Positions 30,389 to 38,693 of a stretch of DNA of 54,203 bases are shown in pieces; the stretch's first letter is position 1; the number at the start of each line of letters is the position of its first letter. Source of the stretch: JAPUDQ01 sp049644865 (GTDB taxonomy: Bacteria > Patescibacteriota > Saccharimonadia > Saccharimonadales > Saccharimonadaceae). Where the stretch lies: NCBI GenBank assembly GCA_049644865.1, contig JBARSV010000038.1, positions 1 to 54,203 on the forward strand, given 5' to 3'. Under the pieces are notes generated by a model. It was not told the DNA's origin. It saw only the letters and a program-made list of their open reading frames with translations, and made no database searches. The position numbers were made by a program, and so were the translations under genes.

Positions 30389-32431
30389 TCATAAAGCATT
30401 TGGTGTAATAGGTGCAGAAACGAGAGAATTGACGGTAATTGTCGTGCCTTCATCGGCAATTGATTTTGCACTGATTGTTCCGTCTATATAATCCATAATA
30501 ATTTTATCGAGAAACAGACTAAAACCTAGCCCCTCATAATCAAACTGCATTGACGAGGTGGCGCGAGAAAAAGGTTTGAAAAGCTGAGGTAGTTTCTCTT
30601 TTGGAACACCGATTCCACTATCTGAAATAATAAGTTTAAACTTATTATCTCTTGAGCCACTTTTTATATCGATAGCATCACCTTCTCGGCAAAACTTAAT
30701 TGCGTTATCTATGACTGATCGTGCAACAAACATAAATAATGGCTTGTTTTGTTCGAATACAATGCTAGGTTCTGTATTGTTTGTTACTACGAGTTTTTTC
30801 TGTTCGATTTGATCTCGATAGGCTGTAAGTATAGTTTCTATTACTTCATGAAGATTAATCTTCTCATTCGGTAATGTTTCGCCAGCTTGAAGCTTTGATA
30901 GTAGTGTGAATTTAACCAATATTTCTTCAAAGCGCTCGAAGCCCTCTTCAAAAAAATGGCTAGAAGGAGAGTCTGCTATTACTGATTTACTTCGTTTGAT
31001 ACTGCCGAGTCCACCGCTGAGAGCCGTCGTAGAACGCTTGATGAATCGATTACGAGCTTCATCAATCGTGTTCTCGTACTCTAATAGCTCCTGATTGCGC
31101 AGTTTCTCCTGCCGGTTCAAATATCGATTTCTAAGAGCAAGGTATAAAAGGTACATGACTAGTACAAACACGAATGTTTGTACCCACAGATTTGTTACCC
31201 CTAGATCAACATCTGCAACTACACCAAGTAGGAAATTCCCCAATAATGTTAAAGCGATTGAGCTAACGAGTGGTAACCAGAAATATATCGATCGAAGTAC
31301 CCGCGGTCTTTCGCTGACCATTACGGGTGAATCAATTTTTTGGAGTGCGACGTTATTATCGATTTCCTCCAAGATACGTTTAATGTCTTGATGGAGACGT
31401 TCGACGGCACTGCGAAGCCCTATTAATACTTGCGCCGGCAGCTCGTTCAATGAGATTACCATATCAATACCGTTATGCATAAGTGTAAGCGGCGTCAGTA
31501 GATAGTGTGACGCGAGTGCAACAAAATTGTCTTTTTGTTCGGCTATGTCACGTCGTCGTTTCATGACACCTAAAAAAAAATGTGCCATGTGTGCTTCGCG
31601 CAGAGCCTGCACAGTCATGATGATGGCTATAAGACCCATGGTTGCAAAAATGTAATATGGGAATGACCGTGCTACGTTAATAGGTACGGTTCTGACAAAT
31701 TTTTTGATGGAGTCAGGCACGAGATCGATGAGTGGTTGTATCATTGGATCGAAAATATCTGGAATGTTTTTAATATCACGTCTGGTAGTTGTTTTGGGCG
31801 CCCCTTGTGGGGGTGACGGTGATGTTTGGCCTTGTGGCGTCAAACAGATATTATTTGTCAGGTCCATACCGAGCGGAATGAATTCTTGACGGCCGGGGAT
31901 ATTAGGGCATATGTCGGGCGGAATGGACGTACAATTGTTCCCTAGGTCGAGTGCCATACCATCAGGAACTGATACTTGCAAACCAATAATGTTGGGACAG
32001 ACATCTATCTGTTGTGTAGGTAGTGCAGGTTGAACGTAGCAATTACCCGAAGTGTCTCTAAAGTGGTTCATGGGTAATGTAGCTTGAATTCCGGTTATGT
32101 TTGCACATAGATCAACTGGGTCCTGCGGAGGTGATATGCAATCTCCGATGCCATTTATTACCATACCATTTGGTATCGCCGCTTGAATACCAGGGATGTT
32201 CGGGCACACGTCAGGTGGCGCAGGTACACAATCTCCGTTGGTGTCAAGGACCATAGAGGGCGGTATACTAGCCTGTATACCGCCAATATTGGGGCACAAG
32301 TCAACGAACGGACCGGTGACATTAAGTTGAATCGTTGAATCGGCTGAATACGCCATTGTGGGCAATGTAACACATACAACTAGTATTGATATAGAGACTG
32401 GACGCCAGATTTTGGGAAAAAGTTTTCTCAC
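30389..32431 (-). CDS. Sensor histidine kinase with extracellular Cys-repeat domain
   Basis: The protein has 680 aa. It carries a signal segment (about 12-30), then five repeats of about 30 residues (43-195) of the form D-x-C-x-N-I-x-G-x-Q ... P ... C, each with two Cys. A TM helix lies at 258-276, followed by a DHp-like helix with His309 in ASHYLLTPLT, two more TM helices (about 383-403 and 417-433), a linker, and a HATPase_c domain: N box around N576, DSGIG (604-608), F box LFKPFSR, and GLGFSL (634-639). The phospho-acceptor helix and ATPase are separated by membrane helices, which is unusual. Start is GTG 32431 with AGGAA. No response regulator is adjacent. Confidence 0.82.
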   Translation of the reverse strand: MRKLFPKIWRPVSISILVVCVTLPTMAYSADSTIQLNVTGPFVDLCPNIGGIQASIPPSMVLDTNGDCVPAPPDVCPNIPGIQAAIPNGMVINGIGDCISPPQDPVDLCANITGIQATLPMNHFRDTSGNCYVQPALPTQQIDVCPNIIGLQVSVPDGMALDLGNNCTSIPPDICPNIPGRQEFIPLGMDLTNNICLTPQGQTSPSPPQGAPKTTTRRDIKNIPDIFDPMIQPLIDLVPDSIKKFVRTVPINVARSFPYYIFATMGLIAIIMTVQALREAHMAHFFLGVMKRRRDIAEQKDNFVALASHYLLTPLTLMHNGIDMVISLNELPAQVLIGLRSAVERLHQDIKRILEEIDNNVALQKIDSPVMVSERPRVLRSIYFWLPLVSSIALTLLGNFLLGVVADVDLGVTNLWVQTFVFVLVMYLLYLALRNRYLNRQEKLRNQELLEYENTIDEARNRFIKRSTTALSGGLGSIKRSKSVIADSPSSHFFEEGFERFEEILVKFTLLSKLQAGETLPNEKINLHEVIETILTAYRDQIEQKKLVVTNNTEPSIVFEQNKPLFMFVARSVIDNAIKFCREGDAIDIKSGSRDNKFKLIISDSGIGVPKEKLPQLFKPFSRATSSMQFDYEGLGFSLFLDKIIMDYIDGTISAKSIADEGTTITVNSLVSAPITPNAL

Positions 32432-32511
32432 GTTTTTGTTCCTAGTATTTCAAGTACACTATATCATTTTATGTCCATCAAACACAAGTTTTATATGTCA
32501 TGAAGTAAGAG

Positions 32512-32517
32512 TATAAT
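32512..32517 (+). promoter_or_regulatory. -10 box of the ABC exporter operon, leaderless
   Basis: TATAAT at 32512-32517; the first ATG (32523) is 5 nt downstream and a second follows at 32526. Confidence 0.55.
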
Positions 32518-32522
32518 CTAAG

Positions 32523-33218
32523 ATGATGATTGATGTTGTTGAAGTCGGCAAAGTGTATGGCAAGAAGGATCAGATTTTTACTGCCCTCGAGAAGGTGACG
32601 TTTGTTGTACCTGATGGTGCGAGTGTGGCGATTGTTGGCAAATCTGGTTCGGGCAAAAGCACACTGATGCATATCATGAGTGGGCTTGATCATCCGAGTC
32701 ATGGTGCGGTTGTGGTGGATGGCGAAGATATATCGGCCATGAAGCGCAAGGCGCTTGATCGGTTTCGCGCGGAGAAGATCGGTTTTATCTTTCAGGCATT
32801 TTTCGTACAAGCCAATGAGTCGTGTTATCACAATGTTGCGTTGCCACTTGAGATTGCGCATATCAGTGGTGCCAAACGCAAGAAGCGTGTGCACGCCGCT
32901 CTGACCCAGGTTGAGCTCGCTGACAAGATTGACCAGAAAGCCAAGAATTTGTCGGGTGGTCAGAAGCAACGGCTGGCGATTGCGCGGGCTATCGTCAATA
33001 TGCCGAAGATTATCTTTGCCGATGAGCCGACTGGTAACCTTGATAGCGTGACCGGTGAGAAGATCGAGAAATTACTCTTTGACTTTAATCGTAAGCTCGG
33101 TAGTACGCTGGTCATTGTGACGCACGACGACGAGCTGGCGGCCAAATGCGATATGCAGATACATATGAAAGACGGACAGGTCACGTCGATCACCAAACGA
33201 AAGGGCGGCAAAGCATGA
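32523..33218 (+). CDS. ABC transporter ATP-binding protein, MacB/LolD type
   Basis: The 231-aa protein has Walker A GKSGSGKST (39-47), the Q-loop in GFIFQAFFVQ, signature LSGGQKQR (about 143-150), Walker B IIFADEPTGNLD, and the H-loop THDDE. The combination with the FtsX-like permease that follows (ATGA overlap) marks a MacB/LolD-type machine that moves peptides or lipoproteins, or relays mechanical force, at the membrane. Confidence 0.93.
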   Translation: MMIDVVEVGKVYGKKDQIFTALEKVTFVVPDGASVAIVGKSGSGKSTLMHIMSGLDHPSHGAVVVDGEDISAMKRKALDRFRAEKIGFIFQAFFVQANESCYHNVALPLEIAHISGAKRKKRVHAALTQVELADKIDQKAKNLSGGQKQRLAIARAIVNMPKIIFADEPTGNLDSVTGEKIEKLLFDFNRKLGSTLVIVTHDDELAAKCDMQIHMKDGQVTSITKRKGGKA

Positions 33219-34570
33219 TAATCATTGATTCGGTGCGCCGCGCTGCACGAAGCCTTGGCAATGCCAAAGGCCGGACAGTACTGACCAGTCTGGCGATCGC
33301 TGTCGGGGCGTTTACGCTGACGGCTGCACTGGCCGCTGGTACTGGTGCTCGCCAATACGCTGATAAATTGATCAAGAGTAACGTCGACCCGCAGAGTGTG
33401 TTTGTTGCCAAAGATAAGGATCTGTTTGGCGGCGGCGGTCCAAATAGTGGGCTGAAAGAATACAGCGAAGGTGCGACGCGATTTGGCGGTACGACATTTA
33501 AGACGCTGTCGCAAGCCGATATCGATGCGCTGCGCAAAGTGAGCGGTGTTCGCACCGTGACGCCGACCTATCTTGTCAATGCTCAGTATGTTCAGTTTGA
33601 GGGCCGCGACATGCGTTACACAAGCGATGTCACCGCCTATGACTCAAGTGTCCGAGCCGATACCGCAGCCGGATCATTACCAGTGCTTGGCACGCAAATT
33701 GGCGAACGTGACGTGATCATACCTGAGTCGTACGCTGAGACATTGGGTAAAAAACCAGCCGAGCTGATAGGTAAGAAAGTGACGCTCCATGTCATCAAAG
33801 CCTCGGCTGCACCAAATGATACTGAGATACAAGAGGCATTTCTACGAGGTGGCACCAGGGCGGTTCAGCAGCTCGTGACACGTGAAGCGAAGGATGAAAC
33901 ATTTACCATCCGCGCCGTCAGCGCCAAATCATCCACGACGTTTTCAGCCAGTGCCGCGTTATTTATATCTGACAGTGCCGCACGTACACTAGCGGATTAT
34001 ATTACCGAAGGGACAGACCAATACCAGAAATACGTCACTGCTACTGTCATGGTTGACGCTAGCGCCAAACCGACCGATGTAAAAGCCGCAATTGGTAAGC
34101 TCGACATCGAAGCGCGCACCGCTCAAGACTTACAAGATTTGTTGTTTACGATCGTCAATACCCTACAAGGCATCGTCGTCGTCTTCGGCGTACTCGCTCT
34201 GATCGCTAGCGTGTTTGGCATTATCAATACGCAGTACATCAGTGTGCTCGAGCGCACCCGCGAGATCGGTCTCATGAAAGCCCTCGGTATGCGCGGCCGG
34301 CATGTCTCACGGATGTTCCAGTACGAAGCGGCCTGGATCGGCCTGTTTGGCGGTGTACTTGGCTCGGCGATTGCTTGGGCGGTTGGCACTGCGCTCAATC
34401 CGTGGATATCAGAATTTTTGACCATCGGCGACAATCGTATCTTGGTTTTTGAACTGCTGCCAATCGTTGGTCTCGTGATCGGCCTCATGCTGATCGCTAT
34501 GATTGCCGGTTGGTTTCCGGCTCGCAAGGCCGCCCGCCTCGACCCGATCGATGCACTACGGACGGAGTAG
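33215..34570 (+). CDS. ABC transporter permease, FtsX/MacB type
   Basis: The 451-aa protein has an N-terminal TM helix (about 20-42), a large extracytoplasmic MacB_PCD domain (about 45-310) and three C-terminal TM helices of the FtsX family (about 325-350, 375-395, 415-435), with the conserved RTREIGLMKALGMRGRHV stretch that contacts the ATPase. The MIIIDSVRRAA start (ATG 33215) overlaps the ATPase stop; the frame is open earlier, inside the ATPase gene. Confidence 0.92.
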   Translation: MIIIDSVRRAARSLGNAKGRTVLTSLAIAVGAFTLTAALAAGTGARQYADKLIKSNVDPQSVFVAKDKDLFGGGGPNSGLKEYSEGATRFGGTTFKTLSQADIDALRKVSGVRTVTPTYLVNAQYVQFEGRDMRYTSDVTAYDSSVRADTAAGSLPVLGTQIGERDVIIPESYAETLGKKPAELIGKKVTLHVIKASAAPNDTEIQEAFLRGGTRAVQQLVTREAKDETFTIRAVSAKSSTTFSASAALFISDSAARTLADYITEGTDQYQKYVTATVMVDASAKPTDVKAAIGKLDIEARTAQDLQDLLFTIVNTLQGIVVVFGVLALIASVFGIINTQYISVLERTREIGLMKALGMRGRHVSRMFQYEAAWIGLFGGVLGSAIAWAVGTALNPWISEFLTIGDNRILVFELLPIVGLVIGLMLIAMIAGWFPARKAARLDPIDALRTE

Positions 34571-34573
34571 GTG

Positions 34574-34579
34574 TATACT
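34574..34579 (+). promoter_or_regulatory. serS -10 box, leaderless
   Basis: TATACT at 34574-34579, 8 nt before the ATG at 34588; no ribosome site. Confidence 0.5.
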
Positions 34580-34587
34580 AAAGTCAT

Positions 34588-35913
34588 ATGTTAGATATTC
34601 GTTTTATTCGAGACAATGCTGATCGCGTACAGGAAAGTGCGACGCACAAAGGTTACGCTGTCGATATTAAAAAATTGCTTGAGCTCGATGATCGTCGTCG
34701 TGAACTCATGGCGCGTGTCGATGAGCTGAGGGCGCGGCGCAATGAAAACTCGGCGCGTATGACCCGCCTGTCTGGCCGACAGGGCGGACAGGCGGGTGGC
34801 AAGCCTGACCAGGCCGTGATAGATGAGGGGAAGCAGATCAAACTCGAGCTTGCCGGCGAAGAGGCGCAGCTCACAGAAGTTGATAGCCGATTTATAGAGC
34901 TCCTTAAAAAAGTTCCCAATATGCCACATGACGATGTGCCATTGGGTAAGAGCGAGGATGAAAACGTCGAAGTGAAAGTCGTTGGTGGTAAACCGACTTT
35001 TGATTTTACGCCGAAAAACCACTATGAGATCGCCGAAGCCAAAGGTTGGCTTGACAAAGAACGTGCCGCCAATGTTGCGGGTGCGCGATTCGCATACATC
35101 ATGGGAGACCTTGTATTGCTACAACAGGCGATTATCCAGTGGGTTATGAATACATTGACCAATGAGGTGAAACTGACAGAGGTGATAAAGGCAAATGGGC
35201 TGAATGTCAGCCCGCGGCCATTTGTGCCGGTATTGCCACCATTGATGATTCGCACGGAGCCATACGACCAAATGGATCGACTTCAGCCGAGTGATGATCG
35301 CTATAAAATTGAGGGTGAAGAATTGTGGTTGCAGGGCAGTGCTGAACACGTGCTTGGTAGTATGCATGCCGGTGAGATATTTGATGCCGAGCGCTTACCG
35401 CTACGATATTTGGGATTTGCCACTAGTTTTCGCAAAGAAGCTGGTACGTATGGCAAGGACATGGAAGGTCTCATACGTATGCATCAGTTTGACAAGCTCG
35501 AGATGGAGAGCTTTACCACGGCCGAGACAAGTTATGATGAGCACTTGTTTTTTATCGCTATCCAAGAATACCTATTGCAGGAATTGAAGCTACCGTATCA
35601 CGTGCTGATGAAATGCACTGCCGACATTGGCAAGCCAAACGCACGCGGTGTCGATATGGAAGCATGGTTGCCTGGTCAGGGCAAGTATCGTGAGACCCAC
35701 ACTGCGGATTATATGACAGATTATCAGGCGCGACGATTGCACACTCGGGTGCGTATGGCCGATGGTGTGGAATTAGTGCACACCAATGATGCAACGGCTT
35801 TTGCACTCGGTCGTTGTCTTGTGGCAATTATTGAAAATTATCAGACTGCTGATGGAAATGTTATGGTGCCTGATGTGCTACAGCCATACATGGGTGGTCG
35901 CAAAACGATCTAA
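34588..35913 (+). CDS. serS: Seryl-tRNA synthetase
   Basis: The 441-aa enzyme has an N-terminal tRNA-binding coiled coil (about 1-105) and a class II core: motif 2 around YLGFATSFRKEAGTYGKD and motif 3 near FALGRCLVAIIENYQ. At the tip of the coiled-coil arm (about residues 59-70) an 11-bp inverted repeat encodes a Gly/Gln-rich insertion, which could alter contact with the long variable arm of tRNA(Ser). The start has no ribosome site. Confidence 0.96.
   Translation: MLDIRFIRDNADRVQESATHKGYAVDIKKLLELDDRRRELMARVDELRARRNENSARMTRLSGRQGGQAGGKPDQAVIDEGKQIKLELAGEEAQLTEVDSRFIELLKKVPNMPHDDVPLGKSEDENVEVKVVGGKPTFDFTPKNHYEIAEAKGWLDKERAANVAGARFAYIMGDLVLLQQAIIQWVMNTLTNEVKLTEVIKANGLNVSPRPFVPVLPPLMIRTEPYDQMDRLQPSDDRYKIEGEELWLQGSAEHVLGSMHAGEIFDAERLPLRYLGFATSFRKEAGTYGKDMEGLIRMHQFDKLEMESFTTAETSYDEHLFFIAIQEYLLQELKLPYHVLMKCTADIGKPNARGVDMEAWLPGQGKYRETHTADYMTDYQARRLHTRVRMADGVELVHTNDATAFALGRCLVAIIENYQTADGNVMVPDVLQPYMGGRKTI
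34762..34797. repeat. Inverted repeat inside serS
   Basis: ACCCGCCTGTC (34762-34772) and GACAGGCGGGT (34787-34797): a perfect 11-bp stem with a 14-nt loop, 36 bp in total (12 codons), in frame within the tRNA-binding arm. Confidence 0.85.
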
Positions 35914-35920
35914 AACGGAG

Positions 35921-35926
35921 TATACT
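35921..35926 (+). promoter_or_regulatory. -10 box before the heptad-repeat gene
   Basis: TATACT at 35921-35926, 10 nt before the ATG at 35937; no ribosome site, so probably leaderless. Confidence 0.5.
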
Positions 35927-35936
35927 TTAGGGTACT

Positions 35937-36338
35937 ATGGGACTCACAACCGACGACAAGACATGGATTCGCGGCACGATTATCGAGGCGCTTGAAGACG
36001 TTGTGCTGCCTCGCTTTGACGAGCATGACAAGCGGTTTGACGATCACGACAAGCGGTTTGATGAGCATGACAAGCGGTTTGACGATCACGATAGCCAATT
36101 TCGTGAGATCAGGGAGGAGTTGCGTCAGATCAGAGCTCATCAGATGACGATCGAGGGTCGGCTCGAAGCACTCGAAAACGACATCAAGGAATTGTATAAA
36201 ATGATATCAGGGCGCGATAACACTTCACTGGTGGACAAAAAATTTGCAACCCTGCCGCCTGATCAAAAATTGCTTATCATGCACCGTGAATTACAGGCGA
36301 CTGCTAAGCAGCTTGGCGTGGTGCTGCCGCAATCATAG
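35937..36338 (+). CDS. Small coiled-coil protein with DNA-level heptad repeats
   Basis: The 133-aa protein has four near-identical 7-residue units, RFDEHDK / RFDDHDK (about 26-53), encoded by 21-bp tandem repeats (about 36012-36090). A longer coiled coil follows (FREIREELRQIRAHQ...LEALENDIKEL, to about 95) and a C-terminal helical region. No TM helix. The heptads place hydrophobic F and H at regular positions, which favours a parallel oligomer. The function is unknown. It lies directly before pyrD. Confidence 0.75.
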   Translation: MGLTTDDKTWIRGTIIEALEDVVLPRFDEHDKRFDDHDKRFDEHDKRFDDHDSQFREIREELRQIRAHQMTIEGRLEALENDIKELYKMISGRDNTSLVDKKFATLPPDQKLLIMHRELQATAKQLGVVLPQS

Positions 36339-36339
36339 T

Positions 36340-37521
<1,182 letters not shown>

Positions 37522-37599
37522 ATATATTCGCTGAAAGCTGCGGGATCGCTTCGCTTGGTCCTCGCTTTGTCAGGCGTAATATGAAATGGAATTAAGATT

Positions 37600-37608
37600 T
37601 GGTAAAAT
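37600..37608 (+). promoter_or_regulatory. Cupin gene promoter, leaderless
   Basis: TGG-TAAAAT at 37600-37608; the ATG at 37616 follows after 7 nt. The in-frame ATG at 37607 would lie inside the -10. Confidence 0.5.
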
Positions 37609-37615
37609 GACGGAT

Positions 37616-37960
37616 ATGAAGATCGTTAAACGTTCAGCAAGCGGTATCACAAAAGAGCCTGCTCACGGCGGGAGCGGATCGCGGAAAGTCTATGCAGCGC
37701 CGGAACATCTGGCGAGTACGCATTTCGAGGCCATGACTCACGGTTGGATTCCGGCAGGTCGGATGTATGATTGGCATGACCATACGGATATCGAGGAAAT
37801 TATGGTGGTTGTAAAGGGCGAGGGCGAAGTCCATGACGAGGACGGAGTATATCCATACGCGGCCGGTGATGTGTTTATATTTCCAGCCAACACTCTGCAC
37901 AAGATATACAATCCCACTGACTATGAACATGAAATGATATTTGTAAGAGTTAAAATTTAG
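37616..37960 (+). CDS. Small cupin-domain protein
   Basis: The protein has 114 aa forming one cupin barrel. Metal-binding residues appear in motif 1, DWHDHTDIEEIMVVVKGEGE (two His and Glu), and motif 2, AGDVFIFPANTLHKIYNP (His). Such proteins may be isomerases, dioxygenases or sugar/ligand-binding regulators; the substrate cannot be read from the sequence. It is followed by a perfect 34-bp palindrome. Confidence 0.85.
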   Translation: MKIVKRSASGITKEPAHGGSGSRKVYAAPEHLASTHFEAMTHGWIPAGRMYDWHDHTDIEEIMVVVKGEGEVHDEDGVYPYAAGDVFIFPANTLHKIYNPTDYEHEMIFVRVKI

Positions 37961-37965
37961 AGTTG

Positions 37966-37999
37966 TTGACTTTTTAAGACGATCGTCTTAAAAAGTCAA
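37966..37999. repeat. Perfect 34-bp palindrome
   Basis: Each half is TTGACTTTTTAAGACGA or its exact complement, with no mismatch and no spacer; the centre is CGATCG. It begins 5 bp after the cupin stop and ends 18 bp before the -35 of hpf. It could be a terminator (T-run inside the stem) or an operator for hpf. Confidence 0.8.
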
Positions 38000-38016
38000 A
38001 AGATTTTACAATGGCT

Positions 38017-38045
38017 TTGTCGTTTGTCGTTTGTTGCGGTATAAT
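38017..38045 (+). promoter_or_regulatory. hpf promoter
   Basis: TTGTCG (38017-38022), 17-bp spacer, TATAAT (38040-38045). The leader of about 48 nt contains the hairpin CGCTAG-G-CTAGCG and a strong AAAGGAGG site. Confidence 0.7.
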
Positions 38046-38100
38046 AACAGGTACCAACACGGTTAAGTCGCTAGGCTAGCGGCATCGAAAGGAGGTCAGT

Positions 38101-38490
38101 ATGATCACACATATCGATATAACCGGAGTACGCTATTCTGTGGATGAGGTGACGAAAAAATACGTCATGAAAAAGATCGGACGGCTTGACCGATTTTTGC
38201 CACGCCATGCTCGCAAGAGTGCGAAAGTTGAGGTGGTTCTCAAAGAAGTCAATCGCGCCAAAGGCAACAAGTATGAGTGCGACATAGTGATGACTGTGCC
38301 GCAACGCAAGATCAACGCCAAAGACAGTACGCTCAATATGTTGGCTGCGGTTGACATCGTCGAGGCGAAATTGACCACCCAACTCAAGAAATACCACGAT
38401 GAGCATGCCTTTCGTGGTGGCCGCGCCCAACGTCTCTTGCGATCCCTGAAAGAACGCGTCCGACTGTCGACTGAACCGGTTGAGGCCTAA
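38101..38490 (+). CDS. hpf: Ribosome hibernation-promoting factor (HPF/RaiA)
   Basis: The 129-aa protein is a single S30AE domain: ITHIDITGVRYSVDE at the N-terminus, IGRLDRFLPRHARKS, and VDIVEAKLTTQLKKYHDEH (about 84-102). It binds the decoding centre and stores ribosomes in inactive form. This is the short type, without the C-terminal dimerisation domain of long HPF. It has the strongest Shine-Dalgarno in the window, in contrast to its leaderless neighbours. Confidence 0.93.
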   Translation: MITHIDITGVRYSVDEVTKKYVMKKIGRLDRFLPRHARKSAKVEVVLKEVNRAKGNKYECDIVMTVPQRKINAKDSTLNMLAAVDIVEAKLTTQLKKYHDEHAFRGGRAQRLLRSLKERVRLSTEPVEA

Positions 38491-38496
38491 AATGGT

Positions 38497-38614
38497 GATC
38501 GTTGAACGTTGATCTTTGATCACTGGTTGATCATTTGTCCTTGATGTATTTATGTAGCTGCAAAGATAAAAGATCAATGGAAAACTAACGATCAATGTTC
38601 AATGAAAAATGATC
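38497..38614. repeat. Full heptamer hairpin element, copy 2 (118 bp)
   Basis: Left arm: four units (38497-38524, GATCNTT type), slip GGTT (38525-38528), three units (38529-38549). Core of 12 nt with TGTAGCTGC (38550-38561). Right arm: three units (38562-38582), slip AACT (38583-38586), four units (38587-38614, AATGATC type). Exactly the same length and plan as the copy at 8227 but with a different heptamer word. Confidence 0.88.
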
Positions 38615-38621
38615 AATATCC

Positions 38622-38650
38622 TTGGTATTCTCTCTGATTGACGCTATACT
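38622..38650 (+). promoter_or_regulatory. secA promoter
   Basis: TTGGTA (38622-38627), 17-bp spacer, TATACT (38645-38650); leader of about 37 nt with GAGAGG before the ATG at 38694. It starts 8 bp after the heptamer element. Confidence 0.7.
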
Positions 38651-38693
38651 ATTAGCAAGAGAAATTGATTCCTAATAGAGAGGTAATACAGAT

